Source: Streptomyces sp. Go-475
GTDB lineage: Bacteria; Actinomycetota; Actinomycetes; Streptomycetales; Streptomycetaceae
Length of the DNA stretch: 64,000 nucleotides
NCBI RefSeq assembly: GCF_003330845.1
Contig: NZ_CP026121.1
Location: forward strand, 6,553,501 to 6,617,500
Direction: 5' to 3'
Positions 23,609-34,300 of this stretch are shown here, in pieces. A program made the position numbers and the translations under genes. Below the pieces are notes generated by a model that searched no databases, was not told the DNA's origin, and was given only the letters and a program-made list of their open reading frames with translations. Position 1 is the first letter of the stretch; each line of letters starts with the position of its first letter.

Positions 23609-24945
23609 GCCATCTCCTCGGCTTCGGCGTCCGCGAGCACGGCGACGCGGACGCGGTCGGCCACGTGCCGGTCGAGCGTGCGCACGTCGATCACGGCCCG
23701 GCCGCCCTCGGGCAGGCCGACCGTGACCCGGTCGCCGACCGTCGGGAAGCGGCCGAGCCGGTCCACGACCAGTCCGGCCACGGTGTCGTAGTCGTCATCC
23801 TCCGGCAGCCGGACCCCGGTGGCCTCGGCCACCTCGTCCAGCCGGCGGCCGGCGTCCACCAGCCAGCCGTCGCCGTCCGCGACGGCGAGCACGGTGACCG
23901 TGTCGGACTCGTCCGCGATGTCGCCGACCAGCTCCTCGGCGATGTCCTCGTAGGTGACGATGCCGGCGACGCCGCCGTGCTCGTCGAGGACGACCGCGAA
24001 CTCGTCGTCGTGCTCCCGCATTCGCGTCACCGCGTCGGGCAGCGCGAGCGTGTCCGGCAGGAGCAGCGGACGGCGGGCCACCTCGCCCGCTGTGGCGCCG
24101 GCGAGCCGCGCGGCGGGCAGCGCCGTCAGCTCGCGCACGCCCAGCACGCCCGCGATGTCGTCCGGGTGGTCGCCGAGGACGGGGTAGTTGGAGTGGCCGT
24201 GCCGGGCGATCAGGCCGATCGCCTCCTCGGCGTCCGCGTCCCTGCGGACGAAGACGGCGTCGGCGCGCGGCACCATCACCTCGTCGAGGGTGCGCTCGGA
24301 GAACTCCAGCGCGTGGTCCAGCAGCGCGGCGGTGTCCTCGGGCAGCGCGCCCTGCTCGTGGGACTCGCCGATCAGATGGCCCAGCTCCTCCAGCGTGGCG
24401 CCGTGGTGCAGCTCCTCGACCGGCTCGATCCCGACCCTGCGCAGCAGCTTGTTCGCCGCGCTGTCGAAAACGTGCACGACGGGGCCGACGACCTTCAGAT
24501 ACGCCAGCGTGGACGGGGCCAGGGCCTTCGCCAGCCGCTCGGGCACGGCGATGGCGAGGTTCTTCGGCGCCAGCTCGCCCAGCACCATCTGCACGACCGT
24601 GGCCAGCACGAAGGCCAGCACCACGGACACGCCGCTGACGGCCGCGTCGGGCAGGCCGATCCCGGACAGGGCGGGCCGCAGCAGCGCGGACACCGACGGC
24701 TCGGCGATGAAGCCGACGACCAGCCCGGTGACGGTGATGCCGAGCTGCGCGCCCGACAGCATGAACGACAGCCGCTCCAGCACCCTGAGGGCACGGGCGG
24801 CTCTGCGGTCCCCGGCCTCGGCCTCGCGCGCGAGGGTGAGCCGGTCCGCGGAGACGTAGGCGAACTCCTGGGCGACGAAGTAGCCGGTGCCAGCGGTCAG
24901 CACGAACACGGCGAGCAGGCCCAACAGGGCTTCGGCGGCACTCAT
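23605..24945 (-). CDS. CNNM/CorC-type membrane protein (DUF21-CBS-CorC_HlyC)
   Basis: 446 aa. The start GLLAVFVLTAGTGYFVAQEF is the DUF21 signature, then LSFMLSGAQLGITVTGLVVG and VLGELAPKNLAIAVPERL. Two CBS domains lie at about 220-335 (VMVPRADAVFVRRDADAEEA; VLDEHGGVAGIVTYEDIAEE), and a C-terminal CorC_HlyC domain at about 350-430. It is the full-length member of the tandem pair and is translated just ahead of the short paralogue. It probably acts in divalent-cation homeostasis at the membrane. The 199 bases upstream are its promoter region. Confidence 0.9.
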   Translation of the reverse strand: MSAAEALLGLLAVFVLTAGTGYFVAQEFAYVSADRLTLAREAEAGDRRAARALRVLERLSFMLSGAQLGITVTGLVVGFIAEPSVSALLRPALSGIGLPDAAVSGVSVVLAFVLATVVQMVLGELAPKNLAIAVPERLAKALAPSTLAYLKVVGPVVHVFDSAANKLLRRVGIEPVEELHHGATLEELGHLIGESHEQGALPEDTAALLDHALEFSERTLDEVMVPRADAVFVRRDADAEEAIGLIARHGHSNYPVLGDHPDDIAGVLGVRELTALPAARLAGATAGEVARRPLLLPDTLALPDAVTRMREHDDEFAVVLDEHGGVAGIVTYEDIAEELVGDIADESDTVTVLAVADGDGWLVDAGRRLDEVAEATGVRLPEDDDYDTVAGLVVDRLGRFPTVGDRVTVGLPEGGRAVIDVRTLDRHVADRVRVAVLADAEAEEMA

Positions 24946-25144
24946 CCGACACCACCCCGCCGTGTGCCGCGATCACTGGTGCCGTGGCGAGGTGGTCCGG
25001 GACTGTGCCCCGGGGGGTCCGTCGATCTGGCGGACAAGAAGTGGCTCCTTATGCGTGGGTGTGTCTCCGGGTCAACGCTCGGCGTCGCGCCCGTGTTCCC
25101 GGATTCTACGACGGTGTAGAGAACGCCGCCCGGCGCGTGGCGGC

Positions 25145-28100
25145 TCAGCGGCGCAGCCCCCGCACCAGCCCGGCGGCGGCACCCGCGGCGGCCACCCCGG
25201 CCCCGGCGAGCGCGAGGCCCCGGCCCAGCCGCCCGGGGGACGCGGGGCGGGCGTCCGGCGCGACGCCGTACGCGCTGCCCGGGGCGCCGGGGAGCGCGGC
25301 GGCCAGCAGTTCCGCGAGGTGCACGCCCTCGTGTCCGCCGCTGTCGAGCTCGTGGATCTGCGTACGGCAGCTGAAGCCGTCGGCGAGGACGACCGTCTCC
25401 GGGTCCTCGGCGCGCAGCCGCGGCAGCAGCACCTGTTCCGCGCACGCCTCGCTGACGTCGAGGTGGCCGCGTTGGAAGCCGAAGTCGCCGGCCAGCCCGC
25501 AGCAGCCCGACTCCAGCCGCTCCGCGTCGACCCCGGCCCGCCGCAGCAGCTCCCGGTCGGCGTCCCAGCCCAGTACGGCGTGCTGGTGGCAGTGCACCTG
25601 CGCCAGCGCCCGCGCGGACCGGTCGGGCACCCGCGGGGGCTCGTAGCCGGGGGAGTGCTCGGTGAGCAGTTCGGCGAGCGTCACCGTCTGCTCACGCAGC
25701 CGCCGTACGTCCCGGTCGCCCGGGAACAGCTCGGCCGCGTCGGAGCGGAACACGGCCGTGCAGCTCGGCTCCAGCGCGACCACGAGACCCCCCGGCCGGA
25801 CGTGCCCGGCGAGCCTGCGCACGGTCCGGGTGAGGACGCGTTCGGCGGTGCCGAGCTGCCCGGTGGAGATCCAGGTCAGGCCGCAGCACAGCGGCTCGGC
25901 GGGCAGCTCGACCCGCCAGCCCGCGTGCTCCAGCAGGGCGACGGCGGCCCGGCCGATGTGCGGGTGGAAGTGGTTGGTGAAGGTGTCCGGCCACAGCAGG
26001 ACCGTCCCGCGCCGCCCGTCGCCCGAGGGCTCGTGCTTCCGGAACCACTGCTGGAGCGTCTGCCCGGCGAACAGGGGCACTTCCCGGTCCGCCACGCCCG
26101 CGACGGCGACCGCCGCCTTCGACAGGGGCGGGGTGTGGGTGAGCGCGTTGACGGCGGGGCCGAGCCGGGTGCGCCCGACCGCCTGGGCGAGGGCGGGCAG
26201 CCAGCCCATCGACAGGTCGGAGCGGGGACGGCGCCAGGGCCGGCCCGCGTAGTGGTGGGACAGGAACTCCGCCTTGTAGGTGGCCATGTCGACATCGGCC
26301 GGGCAGTCCTTCTTGCAGCCCTTGCACGCGAGGCACAGGTCGAGGGCGTCCTTGACCTCCTCGGAGCGCCAGCCGTCGCGGATCGCGCTGTCGCCGTGCC
26401 CGTCGAGCATCTCGAACAGCAGCCGGGCGCGTCCGCGCGTGGAGTGCTCCTCCTCCCGTGTCACCTGGTACGAGGGGCACATCACCGAGCCGCCCTCGTG
26501 GGTGAGCTGCCGGCACTTGCCGACACCGACGCAGCGGTTCGCCGCCTCGGCGAAGGAGCCGCCGTCGTACGGGAAGCGGAAGTGCGTGTCGCGCCCGTCC
26601 CGCCGCGGCGCCCAGTCGCCGCCCAGGCGCAGGTTCTCGTCCAGCCCGTACGGCGCCACGACCTTCCCGGGGTTCATCCGGTTCAGCGGGTCGAAGACGG
26701 CCTTCAGCCGTCCGAACGCCGTCACCAGTTCCTCGCCGAACATCCGGGGCAGCAGTTCGCCCCGGCTCTGCCCGTCGCCGTGCTCCCCGGAGAACGAGCC
26801 GCCGAACTCGGCGACCAGATCGGCCGCCCGCTCCATGAACCGCCGGTAGGCGGCCACCCCGTCGGCGGTGTACAGGTCGAAGGGGATCCGGGTGTGCACG
26901 CAGCCCTGCCCGAAGTGGCCGTACAGGCTGGGCCCGGTGTCGCTGAGGTAGCCGAACTCCTCGTACAGCCCGCGCAGCCGGCGCAGGTACTCACCGAGCC
27001 GCTCCGGGGGCACGGCCGAGTCCTCCCAGCCCTCGAAGGTGTCGGGGCGGTGCGGCACGTGCGCGGTGGCGCCGAGGCCGGACTCCCTCACCTGCCACAG
27101 CTCCCGCTCGTGGACGGGGTCGTCGAGGAACGCCACCTCGGGGGCGTGCTCGGTCTCGTGCAGCGCGTCCAGCATCCGGTGGGCCCGCTCGTCCGCCTCC
27201 TCGACGGTGTCGGCGCCGAACTGCACCATCAGGAAGGCCCGCCCGTCGGGGAGTTCGCCGAGGGCCTCGGGGTTGAGGTGCTTGAGCCGCTGGTCGTGGA
27301 TCAGCCGGTCGTCGACGCCCTCCAGGGCGATCGGCTCGTGCGGCAGGATGTCCGGCACGGCCTCGGCGGCCCGGTCGATCCGCGGGAACCCCAGCACCAC
27401 GAGGGTGCGTTCCCGCACGACCGGCACGAGTTCCAGCTCGGCCCGCAGCACGGTGACGAGCGTCGACTCGCTGCCCACCAGCAGCCCGGCCACGTCGAAG
27501 TGGTGTTCCGGCAGCAGGGAGTCGAGGTTGTAGCCGGAGACCCGGCGCGGGATGCGGGGGAAGCGCCGGCGGATCTCGTCGCCGTAGGTGTCCCGCAGTT
27601 CCCGCAACTGCCGGTACACGGCCGCCCGCAGGTCCCCCTGCCGCTCGATCCGGGCGTACTCCTCGTCGCTGGTCTCGCCGCACCAGAAGCGGGTGCCGTC
27701 GTAGAGCAGCACCTCCAGGCGGGCGATGTTGTCGACGACCTTGCCGTGCGCCTGGGCGGTGGCGCCGCAGGAGTTGTTGCCGATCATGCCGCCGATCGTG
27801 CAGTTGGGGTGGGTGGCGGGCTCGGGGCCGTAGCGCAGCCCGGTCGGCGCGAGCTGCCGGTTGAGTTCGTCCAGGACGATGCCGGGCTGCACGACGCAGG
27901 TGCGGCGTTCGGTGTCGACGGACTCCAGCCGGTGGCAGTACTTCGACCAGTCGATCACCACGGCCGTGTTGGCGCACTGCCCGGCCAGGCTCGTCCCGCC
28001 GCCGCGGGACAGCACCGGCGCCCCGTGCTCCCGCGCCACGGCCACCGCCTCGGCCGCGGCCTCGGGCGTACGCGGCAGCACCACGCCGATCGGCGTCTGG

Positions 28101-28264
28101 CGGAAGTTGGAGGCGTCCGTCGCGTACGCGGCCCGGCTCCCGGCGTCGAACCGCACCTCGCCGTCGACCCGTTCGCGCAGCGCCTGCGCGAGTGCCCCGG
28201 GGTCGGCGGGCGGTCCGCCCAGCGGGTGACGTACGACGGGGTCGGGCAGGTCGGACGCGACCAT
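25145..28264 (-). CDS. FAD/4Fe-4S oxidoreductase, D-lactate dehydrogenase (Dld-II/GlpC-fused) type
   Basis: 1039 aa with AGGAGG before ATG 28264. N-terminal FAD_binding_4 domain (PVLSRGGGTSLAGQCANTAV; IGGMIGNNSCGATAQAHGKV), FAD-oxidase C-terminal domain with SGEHGDGQSRGELLPRMFG, then an iron-sulfur domain (VGVGKCRQL; CLACKGCKKDCPADVDM) and two CCG domains (PLCCGLTWIS; SGCCGLAGDFGFQRGH). This is the single-chain form of D-lactate/glycolate dehydrogenases that pass electrons to the quinone pool. A hydrophobic Ala-rich tail (residues about 1010-1035) could touch the membrane. It lies 70 bases after the MarR gene in the same orientation and is probably in its operon. Confidence 0.9.
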   Translation of the reverse strand: MVASDLPDPVVRHPLGGPPADPGALAQALRERVDGEVRFDAGSRAAYATDASNFRQTPIGVVLPRTPEAAAEAVAVAREHGAPVLSRGGGTSLAGQCANTAVVIDWSKYCHRLESVDTERRTCVVQPGIVLDELNRQLAPTGLRYGPEPATHPNCTIGGMIGNNSCGATAQAHGKVVDNIARLEVLLYDGTRFWCGETSDEEYARIERQGDLRAAVYRQLRELRDTYGDEIRRRFPRIPRRVSGYNLDSLLPEHHFDVAGLLVGSESTLVTVLRAELELVPVVRERTLVVLGFPRIDRAAEAVPDILPHEPIALEGVDDRLIHDQRLKHLNPEALGELPDGRAFLMVQFGADTVEEADERAHRMLDALHETEHAPEVAFLDDPVHERELWQVRESGLGATAHVPHRPDTFEGWEDSAVPPERLGEYLRRLRGLYEEFGYLSDTGPSLYGHFGQGCVHTRIPFDLYTADGVAAYRRFMERAADLVAEFGGSFSGEHGDGQSRGELLPRMFGEELVTAFGRLKAVFDPLNRMNPGKVVAPYGLDENLRLGGDWAPRRDGRDTHFRFPYDGGSFAEAANRCVGVGKCRQLTHEGGSVMCPSYQVTREEEHSTRGRARLLFEMLDGHGDSAIRDGWRSEEVKDALDLCLACKGCKKDCPADVDMATYKAEFLSHHYAGRPWRRPRSDLSMGWLPALAQAVGRTRLGPAVNALTHTPPLSKAAVAVAGVADREVPLFAGQTLQQWFRKHEPSGDGRRGTVLLWPDTFTNHFHPHIGRAAVALLEHAGWRVELPAEPLCCGLTWISTGQLGTAERVLTRTVRRLAGHVRPGGLVVALEPSCTAVFRSDAAELFPGDRDVRRLREQTVTLAELLTEHSPGYEPPRVPDRSARALAQVHCHQHAVLGWDADRELLRRAGVDAERLESGCCGLAGDFGFQRGHLDVSEACAEQVLLPRLRAEDPETVVLADGFSCRTQIHELDSGGHEGVHLAELLAAALPGAPGSAYGVAPDARPASPGRLGRGLALAGAGVAAAGAAAGLVRGLRR

Positions 28265-28333
28265 GGAGGCCTCCTGCTGTGGGGGGACGAGCAGGCGCCG
28301 GGTACCCCCGGCGGCGTTCCGGCGAACCCGGCC

Positions 28334-28834
28334 TCAGTCCTTGCGGGACTCCTCCGCCAGGTCCGGTACCAGTCCGAACAGGGCCGCGCGCTGGTCCGGC
28401 CCCATGAAGCAGGGAAGGGCCTGCGTGACCGTCTCGGCGAGCGGGCCGGAGGCCTCGGTGAGCAGGCGGCGGGCCTTGTCCGTGAGGGCGACCTCCACGC
28501 CGCGCTTGTCCCCGCACACCGACCGGCGGGTGACGAGGCCGGCGTGCTGGAGGCAGGCGATCTGGTAGGTGAGGCGGGTCTTCGGGCGGCCCAGCAGCTC
28601 CGCGACGCGCGTCATGCGCAGACCGCCCTCGGGCTGCTCCGCGAGCAGGCACAGGACCAGGAACTCGTCGTGCGAGACGTCCAGCGTCTCCTTCACGACC
28701 GCGCGCAGCCGCTGCTCCACGGCCCCGGTCGCGGCGAGCAGCAGCATCCAGGCGCGCAGCTCGGCGGGCAGCAGCCCGCCGCCTCCCGAGGGGCATTCGG
28801 GCTGGTCGGCTGGGTGTTCCGGAGAGGCGGCCAT
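28334..28834 (-). CDS. MarR-family transcriptional regulator
   Basis: 166 aa from ATG 28834. Winged helix: EQPEGGLRMTRVAELLGRPK then TRLTYQIACLQHAGLVTRRS and DKRGVEVALTDKARRLL (the wing), with dimerisation helices at both ends. A -10-like TACGCT on the reverse strand (28847-28842) is followed by 7 bases and the ATG, so the gene appears leaderless. A TCCAAATTTG-type operator lies just upstream. Divergence from the YceI gene and the shared operators suggest autorepression and control of yceI and the FAD/FeS gene. Confidence 0.88.
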   Translation of the reverse strand: MAASPEHPADQPECPSGGGGLLPAELRAWMLLLAATGAVEQRLRAVVKETLDVSHDEFLVLCLLAEQPEGGLRMTRVAELLGRPKTRLTYQIACLQHAGLVTRRSVCGDKRGVEVALTDKARRLLTEASGPLAETVTQALPCFMGPDQRAALFGLVPDLAEESRKD

Positions 28835-28854
28835 GTGCTCAAGCGTACCCGTTG

Positions 28855-28935
28855 TCCAAATTTGAAGAAGGGGGTTGTCCAATTTTGGACGAGCGGCTAG
28901 CGTGCGGTCATCCGAAACAGTCATCCAAATTTGGA
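28855..28935. promoter_or_regulatory. Three MarR-type operators and the YceI promoter
   Basis: TCCAAATTTGGA (28924-28935) is a perfect 12-bp palindrome. GTCCAATTTTGGAC (28877-28890) and TCCAAATTTGAA (28855-28866) are close variants. For yceI, -35 TTGTCC (28875-28880) and -10 TAGCGT (28898-28903) are 17 bases apart; the middle operator covers this -35, and the right operator lies in the 5' leader. The left one covers the promoter of the MarR gene. Confidence 0.75.
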
Positions 28936-28958
28936 CGACAGATGAGTGGGAGAAGACC

Positions 28959-29474
28959 ATGACCGTCGCCGTGGAAACCGGACTGTGGCAGCTCGACGCG
29001 ACCGCCTCGACCGTCGGCGTCCAGCACAGGACCATGTGGGGCCTCGTCAACGTCAAAGGCACCTTCGGCGCGCTCGGCGGCACCGGCGAGGTCCGGCCCG
29101 ACGGGTCCGCCGTCGGCACCCTGACCTTCGAGGTCGCCTCCCTCGACACCGGCAACGCCAAGCGCGACACCCACCTGAGGGGCGCCGACTTCTTCGACGC
29201 CGACCACCACCCCCGGATCACCTTCGCGGCCCGCAGCGCCGAGCTCCGCGACGGCGACCAGGTGCACGTCGTCGGCCAGCTGACCGTGCGCGGCATCAGC
29301 AGGCCGCTGTCCCTGACCGCCCGCCTGACGGACTCGGACGCCACCGGCCTCACCCTGGACACCGAGTTCAGCGTGGACCGGGATCAGTTCGGCATGGGCT
29401 GGAACCAGCTGGGCATGATCCGCGGCCGGACCACGGTCACCGCCACCCTCCGCTTCACCCGGGCCACGGCCTGA
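28959..29474 (+). CDS. YceI-family lipocalin-like protein
   Basis: 171 aa from ATG 28959, GGGAGAAG upstream. Typical YceI start and features: GLWQLDATASTVGVQHRTMWG, VKGTFGALGGTGEV, a domain of antiparallel strands with DTGNAKRDTHLRGADFFDA (the HLRxxDFFd signature) and QLTVRGISRPLSL. There is no signal peptide, so it is cytoplasmic, unlike the periplasmic E. coli protein. The fold binds isoprenoid-like ligands in characterised members. It is divergent from and probably repressed by the MarR protein, a common pairing in actinobacteria linked to stress or electrophile response. Confidence 0.9.
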   Translation: MTVAVETGLWQLDATASTVGVQHRTMWGLVNVKGTFGALGGTGEVRPDGSAVGTLTFEVASLDTGNAKRDTHLRGADFFDADHHPRITFAARSAELRDGDQVHVVGQLTVRGISRPLSLTARLTDSDATGLTLDTEFSVDRDQFGMGWNQLGMIRGRTTVTATLRFTRATA

Positions 29475-29479
29475 CCCCC

Positions 29480-31214
29480 TCAGCCCGGCCGGCGCACCTC
29501 CCCCTGCACATCCGCGCTCGACAGCGTCTGCGGCGAGGCCGTGAACGCCCGCAGGCGGATCCGGGCATGCGGCCCGGGCAGCCGGAACCGTCCCGAGGGC
29601 GGCCGGAGTTCGTACCGGGCGGTGCTGTGCGCGGGCAGGGTGCGCGGACCCCGGACGATCCGCCAGTACGGGTCCATGCCCTGGCCCAGGGTCAGGGTGA
29701 AGTGCGGGGCGAGGGCCGTGCCGGCCGTGTTGGTCACCTGGAGGGTGAGCCGGGAGACCGTCCCCGGGGTGGGGTGCCGGGCCGCCGTGACCTGCATGCG
29801 CAGGGGCGGTGTGCCCGTCGCCGCCACCACCGCGCAGGTCAGGGCGGGCGCCAGCAGCAGCGCCGCCGCGGCGAAACGGGCCGGACGGCGCCGCTGCCCC
29901 GACAGCGGACGCGGGCGCGGCTGCCACGCCCGGGCGAACGCCGACGCCGGAGCGGTCACCGCCGCCGCCAGCCACAGCGGCGTCATCATCAGGTAGTAGC
30001 CGTCCTGCGACCGGGTCGCCAGGTAGAAGGCGCACCAGGGCAGGACCGTCGCGGCCGGGCCCAGCCGCCGTACGAACAGCACGAACAGCGCGAGCAGACC
30101 GGCGAACAGCAGCAGGCTCGCGCGGGAGTACCAGTCGAGCCGGTCGCTGCCGTTCGTCAGGTACAGCGAGACGTCGACCACGCCCTGGCCGTGCAGCACC
30201 GCGCCCTGCGTCAGCGGCAGGGCGATCCCCCTCAGCCAGGTGCCCGGCTCGCTCACGAGGAAGTACGCGTTGATCAGCAGCCACACCGTCGCCGCGGCAC
30301 CGGCGAACCGCAGCACCACCAGCGCCGCCGCCCGCCCGCCCAGTTCACCGCGCCGCACGGCGTAGATCCCGGCCAGCAGGAACGGCGCCAGGAACCAGGC
30401 GCAGCTGCTGCGCCGCGCACGCCGCCCCCAGGCACGCGGCCCGGGCCAGACCCGCCGCCCCGAGCCCGCCTCCCTCACCCGTCCGCGGCCAGCGCACCAC
30501 CACCGGCACCAGCAGGGCCAGCGCCACGATCGCCGGGTAGCCGAGCCGCCCGTACGACGGCAGCATCCCGAAGCCCAGGCACACCATGGTCGCCGCCGAC
30601 CGCCACGGCGCCGGCAGCATCCGCCACAGCACGACCGTCCCGGTGATCAGCGCGCCCGTGCTCACCGCCGTCGCCGGAGTCCCTCCGTGACCCAGCCACA
30701 GCAGTGGCGCGGCCAGCAGCGGCGCCAGCGGCGGATAGCCGTAGGTGAGGTCGTAGCCGCCGGTCACCGTCGGGGTCAGGGCCACGCCGTGGCCGAAGAG
30801 CCAGGGCCAGGGCTGCCCGTACACCGGGCGTCCCGCGGCCAGTTCGCGTGCCGCCTGGGTGGTCAGCAGGGCCTCGTCGGAGCCGTTGTGCAGCATCACC
30901 CACGCGCACAGGACGAGCGTCACGCCCGTCACCAGCACGCACAGGTCCACCCGGGCCAGCGACCGGGCCCGGCGGACGACCAGGGCCAGCACCCCGCACG
31001 CCAGGATCGACGCGTAGCACACCGAGATCACCGCGGCCACGGCCGGCCGGTGACTGGCCGCCGACGTCCACACCGAGCGCGTACCGATCAGCAGACTGAT
31101 GTCGGCGAGCAGGGTCAGGACACGGTGCCACTGGGCCGGGGGAGGCGGCGCCGCGGACACCGCCGACTGCGTGCGCGGGCCGGGCACCACCAGTGTCGTT
31201 TCTGCCGAGTACAC
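29480..31214 (-). pseudogene. Glycosyltransferase-87-like polytopic membrane protein, frameshifted
   Basis: The first 255 or so residues (start MYSAETTLVVPGP at 31214) run in one frame with several membrane segments and ARELAAGRPVYGQPWPWLFG, typical of GT-C mannosyltransferases of the GT87/DUF2029 group. Near 30400 the frame breaks: LGAACAAQQL should continue AWFLAPFLLAGIYAVRRGEL, which is found in the next frame and runs to the stop at 29480. One extra base between 30400 and 30402 explains this. Repaired length is about 577 aa, and the C-terminal 130 residues form a beta-rich extracellular domain. It is either a real null mutation or a sequencing error. Confidence 0.75.
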
Positions 31215-31325
31215 GCCGCAGGACGCTAATCGCCGCCGGTGAGCGGGGCCCGGACGGAGGTGAAGAGTCCGGTGTGAGGCCAGTAAAGGACCCGGTGGCC
31301 TCGGTGGCCCGGGCGGCCCCGGTGG

Positions 31326-34300
31326 TCAGTACACGTCCCGCAGGTACCGCTTGTCCGCCGCGAGTTGCTTCACGTACGCGGCGGCCTCCGCCTCGCTCAT
31401 CCCGCCGTGCGCCACCGCGATGTCCCGCAGCGCCCGGTCCACGTCCTTGGCCATGCGGGAGGCGTCACCGCAGACGTAGAAGCGGGCCCCGTCGCGCAGC
31501 CAGTGCCACAGTTCCGGCCCGTGCTCGCGCATCCGGTCCTGCACGTACACCTTGTTGCGCTGGTCGCGGGAGAAGGCGGTGTCCAGCCGGGTCAGGACGC
31601 CCTCGTCGAGCAGGGCGGTCAGCTCGTCCTCGTAGTAGAAGTCCGTCGCGCGGTGCTGTTCGCCGAAGAACAGCCAGTTGGGGGCCCGGTGCCCGAGCGC
31701 CCGCCGCTCCTGGAGGAAGCCGACGAAGGGCGCGACGCCGGTGCCGGGCCCGACCATGACCATCGGCGTGGAGGCGTCGCCCGGGGGCCGGAAGTGCGGC
31801 GAGCGCTGCACGAACACCGGCACCTCCGTGTCCGGCTCGGCGTCGGCGAGGAACGGCGAGCAGACCCCGCCGCGCATCCGCCCGCGCAGGTTCTCGTACC
31901 GCACCACGGACACCGTCAGGGACACCAGCCGCGGGTCCACCAGCGGGCTGGACGAGATGGAGTACAGCCGCGGCTGGAGCTTCCTGAGCACCCCGGCCCA
32001 CTCCGCCGCGCCCGCCCGCACCGCGTACTCGGCGACCACGTCCACGGCCTGCCGCCCCCAGCTCCACTGCGCCAGGCCGTCCTTGTTGTCGGGCCGCAGC
32101 AGCCTGCGCAGCTCATGGTCGTCCCGGGCGCGCTCGGCGACGAAGCGGAGCAGGTCGGGGGTGATCCGCGTGATGTCCAGGTGCCGGTGCAGGGCCTCGC
32201 CGAACGGGACGTCGCCGACTCCGTCCACCGGCACGGCCGTCGAGGCGTCCAGGCCCGTCACCGCGAGCCACTCCTCCACCAGCGCGGGCGCGTTGACCGG
32301 CCGCACGCCGAGCGCGTCCCCGGCCTCGTACGTCAGGTCCGTGCCGCTCGTGTCGAGGGTGAACCGCCGCACCTCCTTGCCCGCGCCCGGCTTGCTGAGC
32401 AGCCGGTTGCCGACGAGCCGGGCCGTGCCGACCGGGGGTTTGGCCCGGCCCGCCGGCTCCGGCTTCCGGGTGGCGGTGCCGCCCAGCGCCGACAGCACCT
32501 GGTCGAGCCACTGCTTGGCGGAGGGCTCGTAGTCCGGCTCGCAGTCCGTGCGCGGGGCCAGCCGCACCCCGCCCAGCTCGTCGAGCCGCGCGTCCAGCCG
32601 CCGCCCGTGCCCGCAGAAGTCGTCGTACGAGGAGTCGCCGAAGGCGAGCACCGCGTACCGCACCCCGTCCAGCCGCGGGGCCCGGTCGCCGGAGAGCGCG
32701 TCCCAGAAGCCCGAGCCGTTGTCGGGCGCGTCGCCGTCGCCGAAGGTGCTGGTGATGAAGATCAGGTCCGCCGTGCGGGGGAGCTTCCCGACATCGGCCT
32801 CGTCCATGCCGATCAGGGTCGTACGGTGCCCGGTCGCGGCCAGCCGCTCGGCGGTGGCGGCGGCGAACTCCTCGGCGGTGCCCGTCTGCGAGGCCCACAG
32901 CACGACGACCTCACGGCCGGCGGCCTCCTTCGCGGGGGCGGCGGGCGGCGCCGAGCGCGAGTACATGCCGGCGAGGACGCCGTTCACCCACAGGGCGTGC
33001 TCGGGCGAGAAGGGCGCGTCCGGCGGGAGCACCGGAACGCCCGGCGCGCCCGAGCCGAGCCCGGCGAGGAAACCGGTGAGGTACTGGCGCTCCTGGGCGG
33101 ACAGCACCGGGGGAGGGGACGGTTCGAGACCGAAGGGGTCGGGGCCACCGGGCGTGACGGCCGTCGGCGTCAGCGCCTCCACCGTGTCCTCGCGCACGGC
33201 CTCCGCCGGGTCGTCGCGCACGGGCGTCGCCACCTTCGCCAGCGACACGGCGCACACCTTGAACTCCGGCTGGAACGACAGCGGATCCACCGCGTCACTG
33301 GTCACCGCGTTGATGCTCAGGTACTCGCCGAACAGGTCGTTCCAGTGGAACGGCGCGAAGCAGCACCCCGGCCGCACCCGGTCCGTCACCACCGCCGGCA
33401 GCACGGCCCGCCCGCGCCGCGAGGCGACCTCGACGAGATCGCCCCCGTCGACACCGAGCCCCGAGGCGTCCTCGGGATGCAGCTCCACGAACGGCCCGGA
33501 GTTCAGCTTGTTGAGCTTGGCGACCCTCCCGGTCTTCGTCAGCGTGTGCCACTGGTGCTGCACCCGGCCGGTGTTCAGCACGAACGGATAGTCGTCGTCC
33601 GGCAGCTCGGCGGCGGGCAGGTGCGGGCGCGCGAAGAAGGCCGCCCGCCCGGAGGCCGTCGGGAAGCGCAGCCCGTCCTCGCCGACGTACCGGATCGGGT
33701 TGCGCGCGGGCCCGTCCGTCCGCGCGGCCGGCCACTGCACGGGCGTCTCGCGCAGCCGCTCGTAGGACACCCCGCTCAGGTCCCACCCGGTCTTCGGGTT
33801 CCGGAACCGGCGGATCTCCTCGAAGACCTGCTCGGCACTGTCGTACGAGAAGCCCTTCTCGTACCCCATCGCGCACGCGATCTCCGCGATGATCCGCCAG
33901 TCGGCCATCGCCTCCCCGGGCGGGTCCGCGGCCGGGGAGGTCAGCGTGAGGTTGCGCTCGCTGTTGACGAAGACGCCCTCCGCCTCGGTCCACATCGCGC
34001 CCGGCAGGACGACATCGGCGTACGCGTTCGTCTCGGTGTCCGCGAACACGTCCTGCGTGACCACGAACTCGGCGGCCTCCAGCCCCTCGATGACCGTACG
34101 GCGGTTGGCGACCGAGGCGACCGGGTTGGTGCAGATGATCCAGCAGGCCTTGATCTCGCCGTCGGCCATCTTCCGGAACATCTCCACGGTGCCCTGGCCG
34201 ACACCGTCGGCCCGCAGCGTCCCGGGCGGCAGCCCCCACACCTCCTCGGTGAACGCCCGCTCCTCGGCCACGAGCACCGACCGCTGCCCCGGCAGACCCG

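Noticed and set aside
24887..28900. Forward frame of 1337 codons opposite the FAD/FeS dehydrogenase
   Set aside because: Mirror frame of a gene with unmistakable FAD, Fe-S and CCG motifs; composition is Val/Gly/Gln-rich and start signals are absent.
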